In this document: positions 16,748 through 24,589 of the stretch, one piece after another
Position numbering within the stretch: the stretch's first letter is position 1
Layout of the letters: each line of letters starts with the position of its first letter
Origin: Rhodopila globiformis
Lineage (GTDB): Bacteria > Pseudomonadota > Alphaproteobacteria > Acetobacterales > Acetobacteraceae
Length of the DNA stretch: 64,000 nt
NCBI RefSeq assembly: GCF_002937115.1
Contig: NZ_NHRY01000078.1
Coordinates: forward strand, 1 to 64,000
Reading direction: 5' to 3'
Translations under genes and position numbers: made by a program
Notes under the pieces: generated by a model
Database searches by the model: none
What the model saw: the letters and a program-made list of their open reading frames with translations, nothing else
Told to the model about the DNA's origin: nothing

Positions 16748-17188
16748 TCACGCGGGTCGGGAACGCCGTGCGGTTAGTCTTCCGAGCATCCGCCTGAAGC
16801 GCGAAGGGCGTTCCCCCGCCTCCCGCAGTGCCTGCTCATGGTTGGCTTTGACAATCCTGGTGTCCGGGTGATCCGGCCCAAGCCTGCGTTCCAGCCCGTC
16901 CGCCGCGCGCCGGGACAGCGGCAACGCTGTGGATGCATCGCCACTGCCCCGGAGGAAGCTGGCGGCAAGGTCCGGCAATGTTGCCGGATCCGCACTGTCC
17001 TGTTCCGGTGCGAAGCGCCCCGCCACCGCCTGCTGATGCGACGGCAGCAGGCGGCAGAGCGGCGAGACGGTGGGATCGCCAAACCCATACGGGAACGCCG
17101 CAAGGCGCGCCACGGCAGCGTCCCGAGCCTGGACGTCCTCGCCCTGGCCGCTGGTGAAGTCGTCGTACGGGAAGCCGGAAACGTCCAT
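16748..17188 (-). CDS. Hypothetical protein with a TPR-like C-terminal repeat
   Basis: A 146-residue frame. The N-terminal two thirds are not recognisable. Residues near 95-130 (ALPLSRRAADGLERRLGPDHPDTRIVKANHEQAL) match one unit of the kinesin-light-chain-like TPR repeats, in which GPDHPDT is typical. A single repeat in a short protein suggests a truncated remnant of a longer TPR protein. The opposite strand of this DNA is also open as an extension of the helix-hairpin-helix gene, but the TPR signature favours the minus strand. Expression is uncertain. Confidence 0.4.
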   Translation of the reverse strand: MDVSGFPYDDFTSGQGEDVQARDAAVARLAAFPYGFGDPTVSPLCRLLPSHQQAVAGRFAPEQDSADPATLPDLAASFLRGSGDASTALPLSRRAADGLERRLGPDHPDTRIVKANHEQALREAGERPSRFRRMLGRLTARRSRPA

Positions 17189-17332
17189 ACAAAGCCTGCA
17201 AGTCGATACGATACAAATATAGTGTCGAACTCCACTGGTGCGTCAGGCCGGCCTGACGCACAGGAAGATGACTCGACCTCCCACCCCCGCTGCCGCATGG
17301 AACCGCATCGCCTGACAGAAGGGTTATTCCTC

Positions 17333-17656
17333 ATGCGGATCAACAAACTCGGCCTGCTCGGCGCCCTGGGCTGCATGCTGGCACTGCCGGTCGCGGCGCA
17401 GACGACGCAGACGACTCCCACCAAGCCGTCACCCTCCATGGCGGCCGCCAGGCCCGCCCCGGCGGCTGCGCTGGTGGACATCAATTCCGCCGCCGAAGAC
17501 GATCTCGACAAGCTGCCCGGGATCGGCCCGGCCCGCGCCAAGGCGATCATCAAGGGGCGGCCCTACAAGGGCAAGGACGAACTGGTGACCCGGAAGATCC
17601 TGCCGCGGGGCGTGTACAACGGCATCAAGAACAAGATCATCGCCCGGCAAGGCTAA
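17333..17656 (+). CDS. Secreted helix-hairpin-helix protein (ComEA-like)
   Basis: A 107-residue protein. MRINKLGLLGALGCMLALPVAAQ is a signal peptide cleaved after VAAQ or nearby; a Pro/Ala-rich linker follows; then LVDINSAAEDDLDKLPGIGPARAKAIIKGRPYKGKDELVTRKILPRGVYNGIKNKII is a helix-hairpin-helix module as in ComEA and related DNA-binding proteins. GIGPARA is the hairpin. Such periplasmic proteins bind double-stranded DNA in competence systems, but stand-alone versions have unknown roles. The ATG at 17333 (with AGAAGGG upstream) is selected because it begins the signal peptide; the open frame runs further upstream without a start of this quality. Confidence 0.8.
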   Translation: MRINKLGLLGALGCMLALPVAAQTTQTTPTKPSPSMAAARPAPAAALVDINSAAEDDLDKLPGIGPARAKAIIKGRPYKGKDELVTRKILPRGVYNGIKNKIIARQG

Positions 17657-17697
17657 CGCCACCGGCGCGATCCGGCGGCGGCTGCAGCGCCGATGGT

Positions 17698-17875
17698 GGT
17701 GACCGCCGCATTGGCGTCAAAATAGGGCTGGCTGTTGCTTCTTCGTCATGGCCCGGCTCGTCCGGGCCACCTATTCCAGCACTGTGCCGCGACAGGTGGC
17801 CTGGACAAGCCGGGCCATGACGGAATGGCAAGCATCGTGCCGCCACGCTATTTTAACGCCAATGGGTGACCGCCG
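17698..17875. mobile_element. Palindromic MITE-like element, copy B, with 11-bp target duplication
   Basis: The element itself is 17709-17864 (156 bp). Terminal inverted repeats of 17 bp: CATTGGCGTCAAAATAG (17709-17725) and CTATTTTAACGCCAATG (17848-17864), one mismatch. The flanks are a perfect direct repeat, GGTGACCGCCG, at 17698-17708 and 17865-17875. Inside is an inverted repeat, arms 17745-17772 and 17794-17821 (two mismatches), loop 17773-17793. No coding capacity. The duplication and the terminal repeats together show an insertion by transposition, presumably mobilised by a transposase encoded elsewhere. Confidence 0.85.
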
Positions 17876-17955
17876 GGCTCTGGCATGGTAACGGCCAGGA
17901 CACTGCCGGTGCGGAACCATCCGTGCACGGCCATGCAGAAAGGATCGCGCACCCG

Positions 17956-18759
17956 ATGCAAGCCTGGAGGTTCAGGGCGGCGGTTGGCCTCATCGCCGGG
18001 CTGACGGCGGCGTTCGCTGCCTGCGCCGCCGTTCCCGAATACGTCGTCAGCGTGCAGAAAACCTATCCGCACGATCCGCTGGCCTTCACCGAGGGGCTAC
18101 TCTACCACAACGGTTTCCTGTACGAAAGCACTGGCCTGGAAGGGCACTCCTCGATCCGCAAAGTCGTCCTGGCCACCGGCAAGGTCGTGCAGGAGCGCGA
18201 CATCGACCCGCGCTACTTCGGCGAAGGCATCGTCATCTGGAAGAACCGGCTGATCGAGCTGACCTGGAAGTCCGAGATCGGCTTTGCCTACGACGCCCGC
18301 TCGTTCGCGCCGCTCTCCAGCTTCCATTACACCGGCCAGGGCTGGGCGCTGACACGGGACAGGACGCATATTTTCATGAGCGACGGCACCAGCGACCTGC
18401 GCGTGCTCGATCCCGGCAGCCTGAAGGAGACTAGCCGCATCCACGTGACCTGCGACGGGCGTCCGCTGCAGGCCATCAACGAACTGGAATGGGTCAACGG
18501 CGAGATCTACGCCAATATCTGGCAGACCAACGTGATTGCCCGGATCGATCCGGCAAGCGGTCATGTCGTTGGCCTGATTGATCTCAGCGACCTGGCAGCC
18601 TGGATCGGCGTCGGGCACCACGTGGATGTGCTGAACGGAATCGCCTACGACGCCAAGGGCAAGCGTCTGTTCGTTACTGGGAAGTTCTGGCCGAGCCTGT
18701 TCCAGATCGCCCTCATCCCCCGCACGGCGGCGAAGGACCTGTGCGGCAAGCTGCCCTGA
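17956..18759 (+). CDS. Glutaminyl-peptide cyclotransferase (plant-type, secreted)
   Basis: A 267-residue protein of the beta-propeller glutaminyl cyclase family, which converts N-terminal glutamine of peptides to pyroglutamate. Family hallmarks: YPHDPLAFTEGLLYHNGFLYESTGLEGHSSIRKV, GEGIVIWKNRLIELTWK, GWALTRDRTHIFMSDGTSDLRVLDP, NELEWVNGEIYANIWQTNVIARIDP and LNGIAYDAKGKRLFVTGKFWPSLFQI. The ATG at 17956 (MQAWRFRAAVGLIAGLTAAFAACA) gives a proper signal peptide; earlier codons belong to the repeat-flanking DNA. Acts in the periplasm. The preceding repeat element lies 91 bases upstream. Confidence 0.92.
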   Translation: MQAWRFRAAVGLIAGLTAAFAACAAVPEYVVSVQKTYPHDPLAFTEGLLYHNGFLYESTGLEGHSSIRKVVLATGKVVQERDIDPRYFGEGIVIWKNRLIELTWKSEIGFAYDARSFAPLSSFHYTGQGWALTRDRTHIFMSDGTSDLRVLDPGSLKETSRIHVTCDGRPLQAINELEWVNGEIYANIWQTNVIARIDPASGHVVGLIDLSDLAAWIGVGHHVDVLNGIAYDAKGKRLFVTGKFWPSLFQIALIPRTAAKDLCGKLP

Positions 18760-19293
18760 GTCGCCGGCGCGAAGCCTAACCGGCTCACAGAGCTACCCGC
18801 CTGTCACACGATGATGTTCCAGAGCGGCAGATGCCAATTCTTCGCCACCTGTGCCGTATCCTGCCCAGGCAGCCATTCGTGGGCCATATCGTCTTGTCGT
18901 GGCGCCATCCCGGCCGGGCTACAGCAGACCGCAGGTCGGTTGGGACACTGAGGCCCCCTGTCCTCATCGTCATGGCCCGGCTCGTCCCTACGCAATGCAC
19001 ACATCCTGGAAACGAGTCGGAAATGACCGTAAAATCAAGTGCTTGCCTGGGCGCCAAGAGCGTTCCCCCATCGTCATGGCCCGGCTTGTCCGGGCCACCT
19101 GTCGCGGCACAAGTGCTGGAATAGGTGGCCCGGACAAGCCGGGCCATGACGATGGGGGAACGCTGCGGCGGACCGTTTCCGAGATGTGTGCATCCCGTAG
19201 GGCTCGTCCGGGCCACCTATCGCGGCACATGTGCTGGAACAGGTGGCGCGGACGAGCCGGGCCATGACGATGAGGGGGCGCCGTCGCCCTGTC
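18760..19293. repeat. Nested palindromic repeat block between the cyclotransferase and SulP genes
   Basis: No gene is present. Contents: a dispersed-motif copy at 18919-18946; a perfect 42-bp inverted repeat, arms 19059-19100 and 19123-19164, around a 22-nt loop; an outer imperfect inverted repeat whose left part (ATGCACACATC near 18996 and GGAAACG) is mirrored at about 19175-19205; and a second palindrome of the same family, about 19201-19268, with loop 19219-19240. A further dispersed-motif copy, 19291-19318, runs into the end of the SulP gene. This is a stack of related repeats, not a CRISPR: spacing is irregular and units are inverted. Confidence 0.7.
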
Positions 19294-20967
19294 TCAATCG
19301 ACCTGCGTTCTGCTGTAACGCAGACCGCCTCGCTTGAACCACCGCACGGCATCCTCCACCGAGCGAAACACCTGCCCCGGGCCGATCGTCGCCAGCAGGC
19401 CGGTCCGTGCGGCGCTGTCATAGGCGCGCTCGGCCGACAGGCGAGCCAGGGCGACCTGGATGCCTTCGCTCCGCAGCCGCCCGATCGCCTGCAGCAGCAC
19501 GGTCGCGCCGGTGTAGTCGATACCGGTCACGCCGCTGGCCTCCAGCACCACCAGCCGGACCGGTGAGGGCGCACGCTCGATCGCCGCCGTCAACTGGTCG
19601 CGGATGAACGTGGCGTTGGTGAAATTCAGCGGCGCGGCGGCGGCGAACACCAGGATGCCCGGTTCGTGCTCCCCGGCCTCGCCGTGCGGCGGCCACCATA
19701 CCGTCGTGCCCGGGGCGCGGGCCAGTTCCTCGCACAGCGGGCGGGCGATGGCATAGGAACTCAGCAGCAACGACAGGATGATGCTTGCGAGCATGCCGGT
19801 CTCGATCGGCAGCAGCACCACCAGCGCGGCGCTGGCGGCGACCAGCCAGATTTCCGCTCCGCCGCTGCGGGCAATGGTCACCATCTCCTTCAGCCGGAAA
19901 ATCCGCACTGCGACCGCGATCAGGATCCCGCCCAGCGCCGCGTGTGGCACGAACGCCAGCAGCCCGCCTCCACCCAGCAGCAGCGCCGCGGCCAGGATCA
20001 CGGCGACGATCGAAACCAACTGCGAGCCTCCGCCCGCGGACACCACCACGGCGGTGCGCGGCGGGCTGGCGTTGACCGCGAAGCCGCCAATCAGGCCGGC
20101 GATGACGCAACCGGCGCCGACGCCGCCGAAGTCGCGGGCAACGTGGCGCGGGCCATCCGGGTGGGACGGGAAGGCGCGCAGCACGGCGGCGGTCTGCATC
20201 ATGCAGACCAGGGCCACGATCAGGGCCAGCGGGGCGATCCGCAGGACGTCGTCCGGCCTGGCCACCGGAACAGCCAGATGCGGCAGGGTGGCCGGCAGGG
20301 TGCCCAGGACGTCGACGCCATGCCGGTCCAGGTGCAGCAGGGCGGTCGCGCCGGCCACCGCGACCAGCGCCAGCAGCGCCCCGGGCAGGTGCTTCGCCCG
20401 GCGCTCGGTTGCCTGCGTGGCGGCCAGCACGAACAGGCCGATGGCCAGCGCGAAGGGGTTGGTGTCGGGCAGGCGCTGGATGATCTGGAGGGCCTGTGCC
20501 GCGATCGGGCTGTGCACGTCGGGCAGGCCAAGCACCGAGGGCATCTGGCCGACGATAATGTGGACAGCGATGCCGGCCATGAAGCCGGTGGTGACCGGGA
20601 TGGACAGCAGGTCGGCCACCCAGCCCGCGCGCAGCAAGGCGGCGCCGATCAGTACGGCCCCGACCATGATCGAGAGCAACGTCGCCAGCCCCGCGTAATC
20701 CGCGGACCCCGGGGCAGCGAGCAGGGCCAGCGAACTGGCGAAGATCGGCGCGATGGTGGAGTCGGCGCCGGCCGACAAATAGCGGTTGGTGCCGAACACG
20801 GCGAAGCCGATGGCGCCGGCCGCGAACGCGAACAGGCCGGCCTCGGGCGGCATGCCGGCAAGCCGGGCGGTGGCGAGTTGTTCAGGAATGGCGATCGCGG
20901 CGAGCAGCAGGCCGGCCATGGCATCCCGCGGCACACCGCTCAAGAGGTTTCGCGCCTGTTTCAGCAC
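19294..20967 (-). CDS. SulP-family anion transporter with STAS domain
   Basis: A 557-residue inner-membrane transporter of the SulP/SLC26 family. It opens with LLSGVPRDAMAGLLLAAIAIPEQLATARLAGMPPEAGLFAF, the family's TM1-TM3 signature, has about 11-12 hydrophobic helices, and ends with a cytoplasmic STAS domain (LVVLEASGVTGIDYTGATVLLQAIGRL). Substrates in the family include sulfate, bicarbonate and other anions; none is indicated here. The start is the GTG at 20967, because upstream in-frame sequence to 21336 is Arg/Pro-rich and overlaps a palindrome; this choice is uncertain. The last eight codons and the stop (RYSRTQVD) are supplied by the dispersed repeat motif at 19291-19318. Confidence 0.87.
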   Translation of the reverse strand: MLKQARNLLSGVPRDAMAGLLLAAIAIPEQLATARLAGMPPEAGLFAFAAGAIGFAVFGTNRYLSAGADSTIAPIFASSLALLAAPGSADYAGLATLLSIMVGAVLIGAALLRAGWVADLLSIPVTTGFMAGIAVHIIVGQMPSVLGLPDVHSPIAAQALQIIQRLPDTNPFALAIGLFVLAATQATERRAKHLPGALLALVAVAGATALLHLDRHGVDVLGTLPATLPHLAVPVARPDDVLRIAPLALIVALVCMMQTAAVLRAFPSHPDGPRHVARDFGGVGAGCVIAGLIGGFAVNASPPRTAVVVSAGGGSQLVSIVAVILAAALLLGGGGLLAFVPHAALGGILIAVAVRIFRLKEMVTIARSGGAEIWLVAASAALVVLLPIETGMLASIILSLLLSSYAIARPLCEELARAPGTTVWWPPHGEAGEHEPGILVFAAAAPLNFTNATFIRDQLTAAIERAPSPVRLVVLEASGVTGIDYTGATVLLQAIGRLRSEGIQVALARLSAERAYDSAARTGLLATIGPGQVFRSVEDAVRWFKRGGLRYSRTQVD

Positions 20968-21453
20968 CGGATGGTTCCCGCCTGGTCGTTGCAGGCGCGC
21001 AGGATAGGCCAGCCCGGACGGCGTTGGGTGTGATTTTGTGGCCCTGCGGGCAATTTCCCCGCGTGGCCACCGGAGCAGGCCCAGCGGACGGGGCGGCGTC
21101 CTGCGGCGCGGCGCGCGCAAGCTCGGCCGGGTCGATACCAGGGAGTCGGTCAAACCCCTGCCGCCCGGCCCATGCGGCAGCGAACCGCGGATGGATCGGC
21201 ACGCCGCTTTGGGAGCCGGGATCTGCCACCCCGTGACGGTGGCCCTGCGGCCGCCATGACGGGGTGGCACCGGCTTTCCCCATTTTTCGTGATGGCCGCG
21301 CGGCCAGGGGGACCGCTGGCGAACCAGTTGCCGCAAATAGGGGTATCACTGGTATTTGAATTCTGGCCTGCCCCAATCCACTCCGAATTTGATCGTTGTC
21401 AATGTCTTATCCGCCGGGTCGTCAACAGTGCATCGACAAACCTCAGATGCGAC
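20968..21453. promoter_or_regulatory. Divergent intergenic region with a REP-like palindrome
   Basis: These 486 bases separate the divergent SulP and AraC-type genes. The only clear structure is the palindrome at 21224-21269: arms TGCCACCCCGT and ACGGGGTGGCA (11 bp, perfect) with an inner GGTGGC/GCCGCC pairing. The arm resembles the palindrome into which element copy C is inserted. Open frames on either strand here lack recognisable content. Confidence 0.5.
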
Positions 21454-22395
21454 ATGCCAATGCCGTGGGCTCAAATCCAGGACTGCGCGGATGTGGATGA
21501 AGTCCGTTCTGTGACCGGACCGGTCGTGAGCGAGTACTTTGCCGCGAGCGGCGGGCCGTTCCACGTGCGCCTGGTTTCGGTTGCCCTGCACTGCCTTCGG
21601 CTGGACTGCGCGACCGAAACACTCCCGCGCTCACTTTTCCTCGAAATGCACGATCGCGTTGGCATTGGCTTTTCCGCCAGTAACAACTTTCCGATGAAGC
21701 ATCAGGGCGCGGAATTGCTGGCCAATGAGATCTCCATGATGTCTCCAGGAGGGACGCTGTGGCATACCACGACCGGCCCGGGCGATTGGTTTACCATGGC
21801 ATTGCCCGAGGATGATTTCGCCGAGGCTGGGTCCACGCTCGTCGGCCGGGACATCATGGCGTGCACGCCGTCCCTGGTCGCCAGGGTAGCGCCGTCGTCA
21901 CTGGCAAGGTTGCAATCCCTTTATGCCGCTGCGGTACGGGCTGCGGAAAGCGCGCCCGAAATCATCGCCCATCCCGCCGCCGCGCGCGCACTGGAAACCA
22001 CGCTGATCGAAGCCATGCTCGAATGCCTTGCCCAGGGTGACATGCGATACGACAGCGCAAGCCGGCGGCGCCACGCCACCATCATTGGACGGCTGGGTCA
22101 ACTCGAAGAGGCCAATCGTGGCCGCCCGCTCTTTCTGGCCGACGTCTGTCGAAGCCTGCGGGTCAGTCAGCGCAGCCTCCACCAGATCTGCCAGGAATAT
22201 CTCGGTGTCGGTCCCAAGCGCTATCTCTTGTTGCGCCGGCTTCGCCTGGCCTATCGCGAACTGGAAACGGCTTCCCGCAGCGAGACGACGGTCACGGAGG
22301 TTGCCACCAAGTACGGGTTCTGGGAGCTCGGCCGCTTCGCCGTTGCCTACCGGGAAACATTCGGTGAATCACCTTCAGCCACGCTCGCGCGATAA
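21454..22395 (+). CDS. AraC-family transcriptional regulator
   Basis: A 313-residue regulator. The C-terminal third holds both AraC helix-turn-helix motifs: FLADVCRSLRVSQRSLHQICQEYLGVGPKRYLLLRRLRLAYREL, then TTVTEVATKYGFWELGRFAVAYRETFGESPSATL, where GFWELGRF-AYRETFGESP is the family signature. The N-terminal part (VRSVTGPVVSEYFAASGGPFHVRLV) is the ligand or sensing domain. The start is the ATG at 21454; the open frame runs upstream to 21172 without a plausible start. A related gene lies 166 bases downstream on the same strand. Targets unknown. Confidence 0.88.
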   Translation: MPMPWAQIQDCADVDEVRSVTGPVVSEYFAASGGPFHVRLVSVALHCLRLDCATETLPRSLFLEMHDRVGIGFSASNNFPMKHQGAELLANEISMMSPGGTLWHTTTGPGDWFTMALPEDDFAEAGSTLVGRDIMACTPSLVARVAPSSLARLQSLYAAAVRAAESAPEIIAHPAAARALETTLIEAMLECLAQGDMRYDSASRRRHATIIGRLGQLEEANRGRPLFLADVCRSLRVSQRSLHQICQEYLGVGPKRYLLLRRLRLAYRELETASRSETTVTEVATKYGFWELGRFAVAYRETFGESPSATLAR

Positions 22396-22561
22396 AGCCG
22401 TCGACATCCGTTGGATGCACGCCAGTAAAATCTTGCGGCAGCCGGAGAATTCTCGGTTTCCGCATAGACAAGCGCAGCTTCCGACTGTGAATTTCAGGAC
22501 AATCCGCCACTCCTGAAACGGCCATGGTGTCGTTGGACACTTTGCGACACGGAGATGACGA

Positions 22562-23479
22562 ATGCTGAACTGCGGTTCGTCGACATTTGCCGATGCCGAG
22601 GACTACGAAGCGGCTCTGCCGTTTGATGCCGATCTTCTTTTGTTGCAACCCGGCCACTTCCTCTCGCGCCTCACCTGGATAAACCTGCCCCGGTTGGGCT
22701 TGCTGCGCGGGCAGGAGTCGCTGTCCCGGGTCGCCCGCGTGTCGCTGCCGCTGCACCGGATTTTCGTGATTTTTCCAATGGACCGCGCCTCACCATTGAT
22801 CTGCGACGGCGTCTCCGTGCCGTGGGGCGACATCATGCTTCGCGGCCCTGGCGAACGCTTCTGGCAACGAACCGCGGCCGCCAGCGTCTGGGGCGCTATC
22901 TCGCTGACACGCTCCTGCCTGGTTTCGTATGGCCGCACGCTCATTGGCCGCAGCTTCTCACCACCATCCTATGGTCAGGTGCTGCGGCTCGCTGCGGGCG
23001 ATCGGGAGGACCTGCTGCGCTTGCACAGCCATGCGGCACGCCTGGCCGAAACCGGACCGGAGCGTCTCGCACGACCCGAAATTGTTCGAGCGCTCGAGCA
23101 CGACGTCATCGCTGCTCTCGTGACGGCGATCGCGGACGCTGATCCGCGACAGGGTGTGACGGATGGGTGTCATTGTTGCGGGCTCCTGGTACGACTGGCG
23201 GACGTGATCGCCACTTCCCCGCATCACGTGCCGTCGATCCCGCAGTTCTGCCGCGCCACCGGCGTGTCGGAGCGGATGCTGCGGACCTGCTGCCTGAATC
23301 TGCTGGGCATCAGCCCCGCCCGCTACATAAGCCTGCGCCAACGCAAACACCTGCGCCACGCGTGGCAGCCCACTCAGGAACCTGCCGGAAAGGTGGAGGC
23401 AACGGGCGCCTGCCGCTCCCACCGCGGCGCCACGGCGACCGGCAGGCCTCCGGTATGGCGGCCGTGCATGAGGGCCTGA
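22562..23479 (+). CDS. AraC-like regulator lacking the second helix-turn-helix
   Basis: A 305-residue paralogue of the preceding gene. It retains one helix-turn-helix (SIPQFCRATGVSERMLRTCCLNLLGISPARYISLRQRKHLRHAW) but then runs into Gly/Arg/Pro-rich sequence (ATGACRSHRGATATGRPPVWRPC) with no GFxxxGRF-YRxxFGxxPS motif. I looked for the missing helix in the other two frames of 23380-23490 and did not find it, so this looks like loss or replacement of the 3' end and not a simple frameshift. The ATG at 22562 has GGAGATGACGA just upstream. DNA binding may be impaired; it could act as a dimer partner. Confidence 0.7.
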   Translation: MLNCGSSTFADAEDYEAALPFDADLLLLQPGHFLSRLTWINLPRLGLLRGQESLSRVARVSLPLHRIFVIFPMDRASPLICDGVSVPWGDIMLRGPGERFWQRTAAASVWGAISLTRSCLVSYGRTLIGRSFSPPSYGQVLRLAAGDREDLLRLHSHAARLAETGPERLARPEIVRALEHDVIAALVTAIADADPRQGVTDGCHCCGLLVRLADVIATSPHHVPSIPQFCRATGVSERMLRTCCLNLLGISPARYISLRQRKHLRHAWQPTQEPAGKVEATGACRSHRGATATGRPPVWRPCMRA

Positions 23480-23691
23480 TTCAGACCGGTTGAAAAACGT
23501 TGTCGCGGCGCTGAAATCGCTCTGGTTTGCTGGTGCGCGCAGGCCTTCCGATCGAGTCCGCCGCAGGTCAGGCATCGGTGCGGATCTGGTTTCCGCTCAA
23601 CCCGGGAAGCATCCTGGCCGGTCAGCGACGGGATGCTCCGGAACCCGGAACTTGCGGGCGGTCGCGTTTCCGCGCGTGCCCCGGGCCGACG

Positions 23692-23949
23692 CTATTGCGG
23701 CGCCTCCTTCTTGGCGGCGGCGGCGGCCATCAGGGTATCGAAACATGGCGCGGAAAGTTGCGAGACATGCGCCTTCATGCAGGCCTTGATGCGTCCCTGG
23801 CCCGGCGGCACCCCCGGGCAAAGCCGATCGATGTCGTTGCCGCAGGCCTCGGCAATCTGCAAGCCGCTCGGTGCTGCCGGCGGCTGCGCGAAACCGGGCT
23901 TCGCCAGCAGCAGGATTGCGATGGCGATACCCGTCATCAGCTTGGTCAT
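23692..23949 (-). CDS. Small secreted cysteine-rich repeat protein
   Basis: An 85-residue protein: signal peptide MTKLMTGIAIAILLLAKPGFAQ, then one cysteine-rich module (ACGNDIDRLCPGVPPGQGRIKACMKAHVSQLSAPCFDTLM) with four cysteines in the C-x8-C-x13-C-x12-C style of the GLG1-type cysteine-rich repeat. The ATG at 23949 begins the signal peptide; the longer frame to 24072 overlaps the upstream gene. It is 40 bases downstream of a gene encoding the same module fused to OmpA and is very likely cotranscribed with it. Periplasmic, function unknown. Confidence 0.75.
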   Translation of the reverse strand: MTKLMTGIAIAILLLAKPGFAQPPAAPSGLQIAEACGNDIDRLCPGVPPGQGRIKACMKAHVSQLSAPCFDTLMAAAAAKKEAPQ

Positions 23950-23989
23950 TCGTGTCCTCCGTTGCTCAACCGGCCATGTCATTCCGCTG

Positions 23990-24589
23990 CTACAGCGGAT
24001 GCAGCGACAGCTCCACCCGGCGGTTCTCGGCGCGTCCTTCGGGCGTGGCATTCGAGGCGATCGGATCGGCATCGCCGAAGCCCTTCGCCGCGATGAGGTT
24101 GGGCCTGACTCCCTGCGAGATCAGGAAGTGCATGACCTCATCGGCCCTCCGTTGTGATAGGACAACATTGGACGGAATGCCCTGCGCCGCCAGTTCCGGG
24201 CCAATCGGCGTGCTGTCGGTGAAACCGCTCACATACAGCATGTGCTCCTGCGTCGGCGCGAGTTTGCGCGCGATCCCGGCGATGGCCGCCTTGCCGGCGT
24301 CGGACAGTTGCCATCCCCCCGGCGGAAACAGCATGTCGCTTTTCAGCGTGTACAGGACCGAGAGCGCGCTCATCAGCGTATCGAAACAGGACGCCGAGAG
24401 CTGCGACATGTGTTTCTTCATGCAGGCCTTGAGGCGCCCGCCGCCTGGCGCCACGCCGGGACAGAACCGATCGACGTCGCCTGCACAGGCCCGTGTGATC
24501 TGCTTGCCGCTCGGCACCGGCTCCTGCGCGACGGCAATCGTCGCGAACGACAGGATCAGGACGGAAAGCCCGAAGCCACGTTTCAACAT
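23990..24589 (-). CDS. Cysteine-rich repeat fused to an OmpA-type peptidoglycan-binding domain
   Basis: A 199-residue secreted protein. Signal peptide MLKRGFGLSVLILSFATIAVAQ; residues about 27-75 are the four-cysteine module (ACAGDVDRFCPGVAPGGGRLKACMKKHMSQLSASCFDTLM); residues about 80-195 are an OmpA/MotB-like domain (LSDAGKAAIAGIARKL ... LYVSGFTDSTPIG ... LSQRRADEVMHFLISQGVRPNLIAAKGFGDADPIASNATPEGRAENRRVEL), with the TDS, LSxRRA and NRRVE motifs that bind peptidoglycan. The ATG at 24589 has GGAAAG upstream. The fusion would anchor the cysteine module to the cell wall. Partner domains and the tandem small paralogue suggest a periplasmic complex, role unknown. Confidence 0.82.
   Translation of the reverse strand: MLKRGFGLSVLILSFATIAVAQEPVPSGKQITRACAGDVDRFCPGVAPGGGRLKACMKKHMSQLSASCFDTLMSALSVLYTLKSDMLFPPGGWQLSDAGKAAIAGIARKLAPTQEHMLYVSGFTDSTPIGPELAAQGIPSNVVLSQRRADEVMHFLISQGVRPNLIAAKGFGDADPIASNATPEGRAENRRVELSLHPL

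Noticed and set aside
16838-17332. Long N-terminal extension of the helix-hairpin-helix gene
   Set aside because: The signal peptide starts exactly at the ATG at 17333; the upstream translation is unlike a protein and overlaps a TPR-like reading on the other strand.
18900-19320. Possible CRISPR array
   Set aside because: The repeats are palindromic units in inverted arrangement with irregular spacing and related spacers; no cas gene is present.
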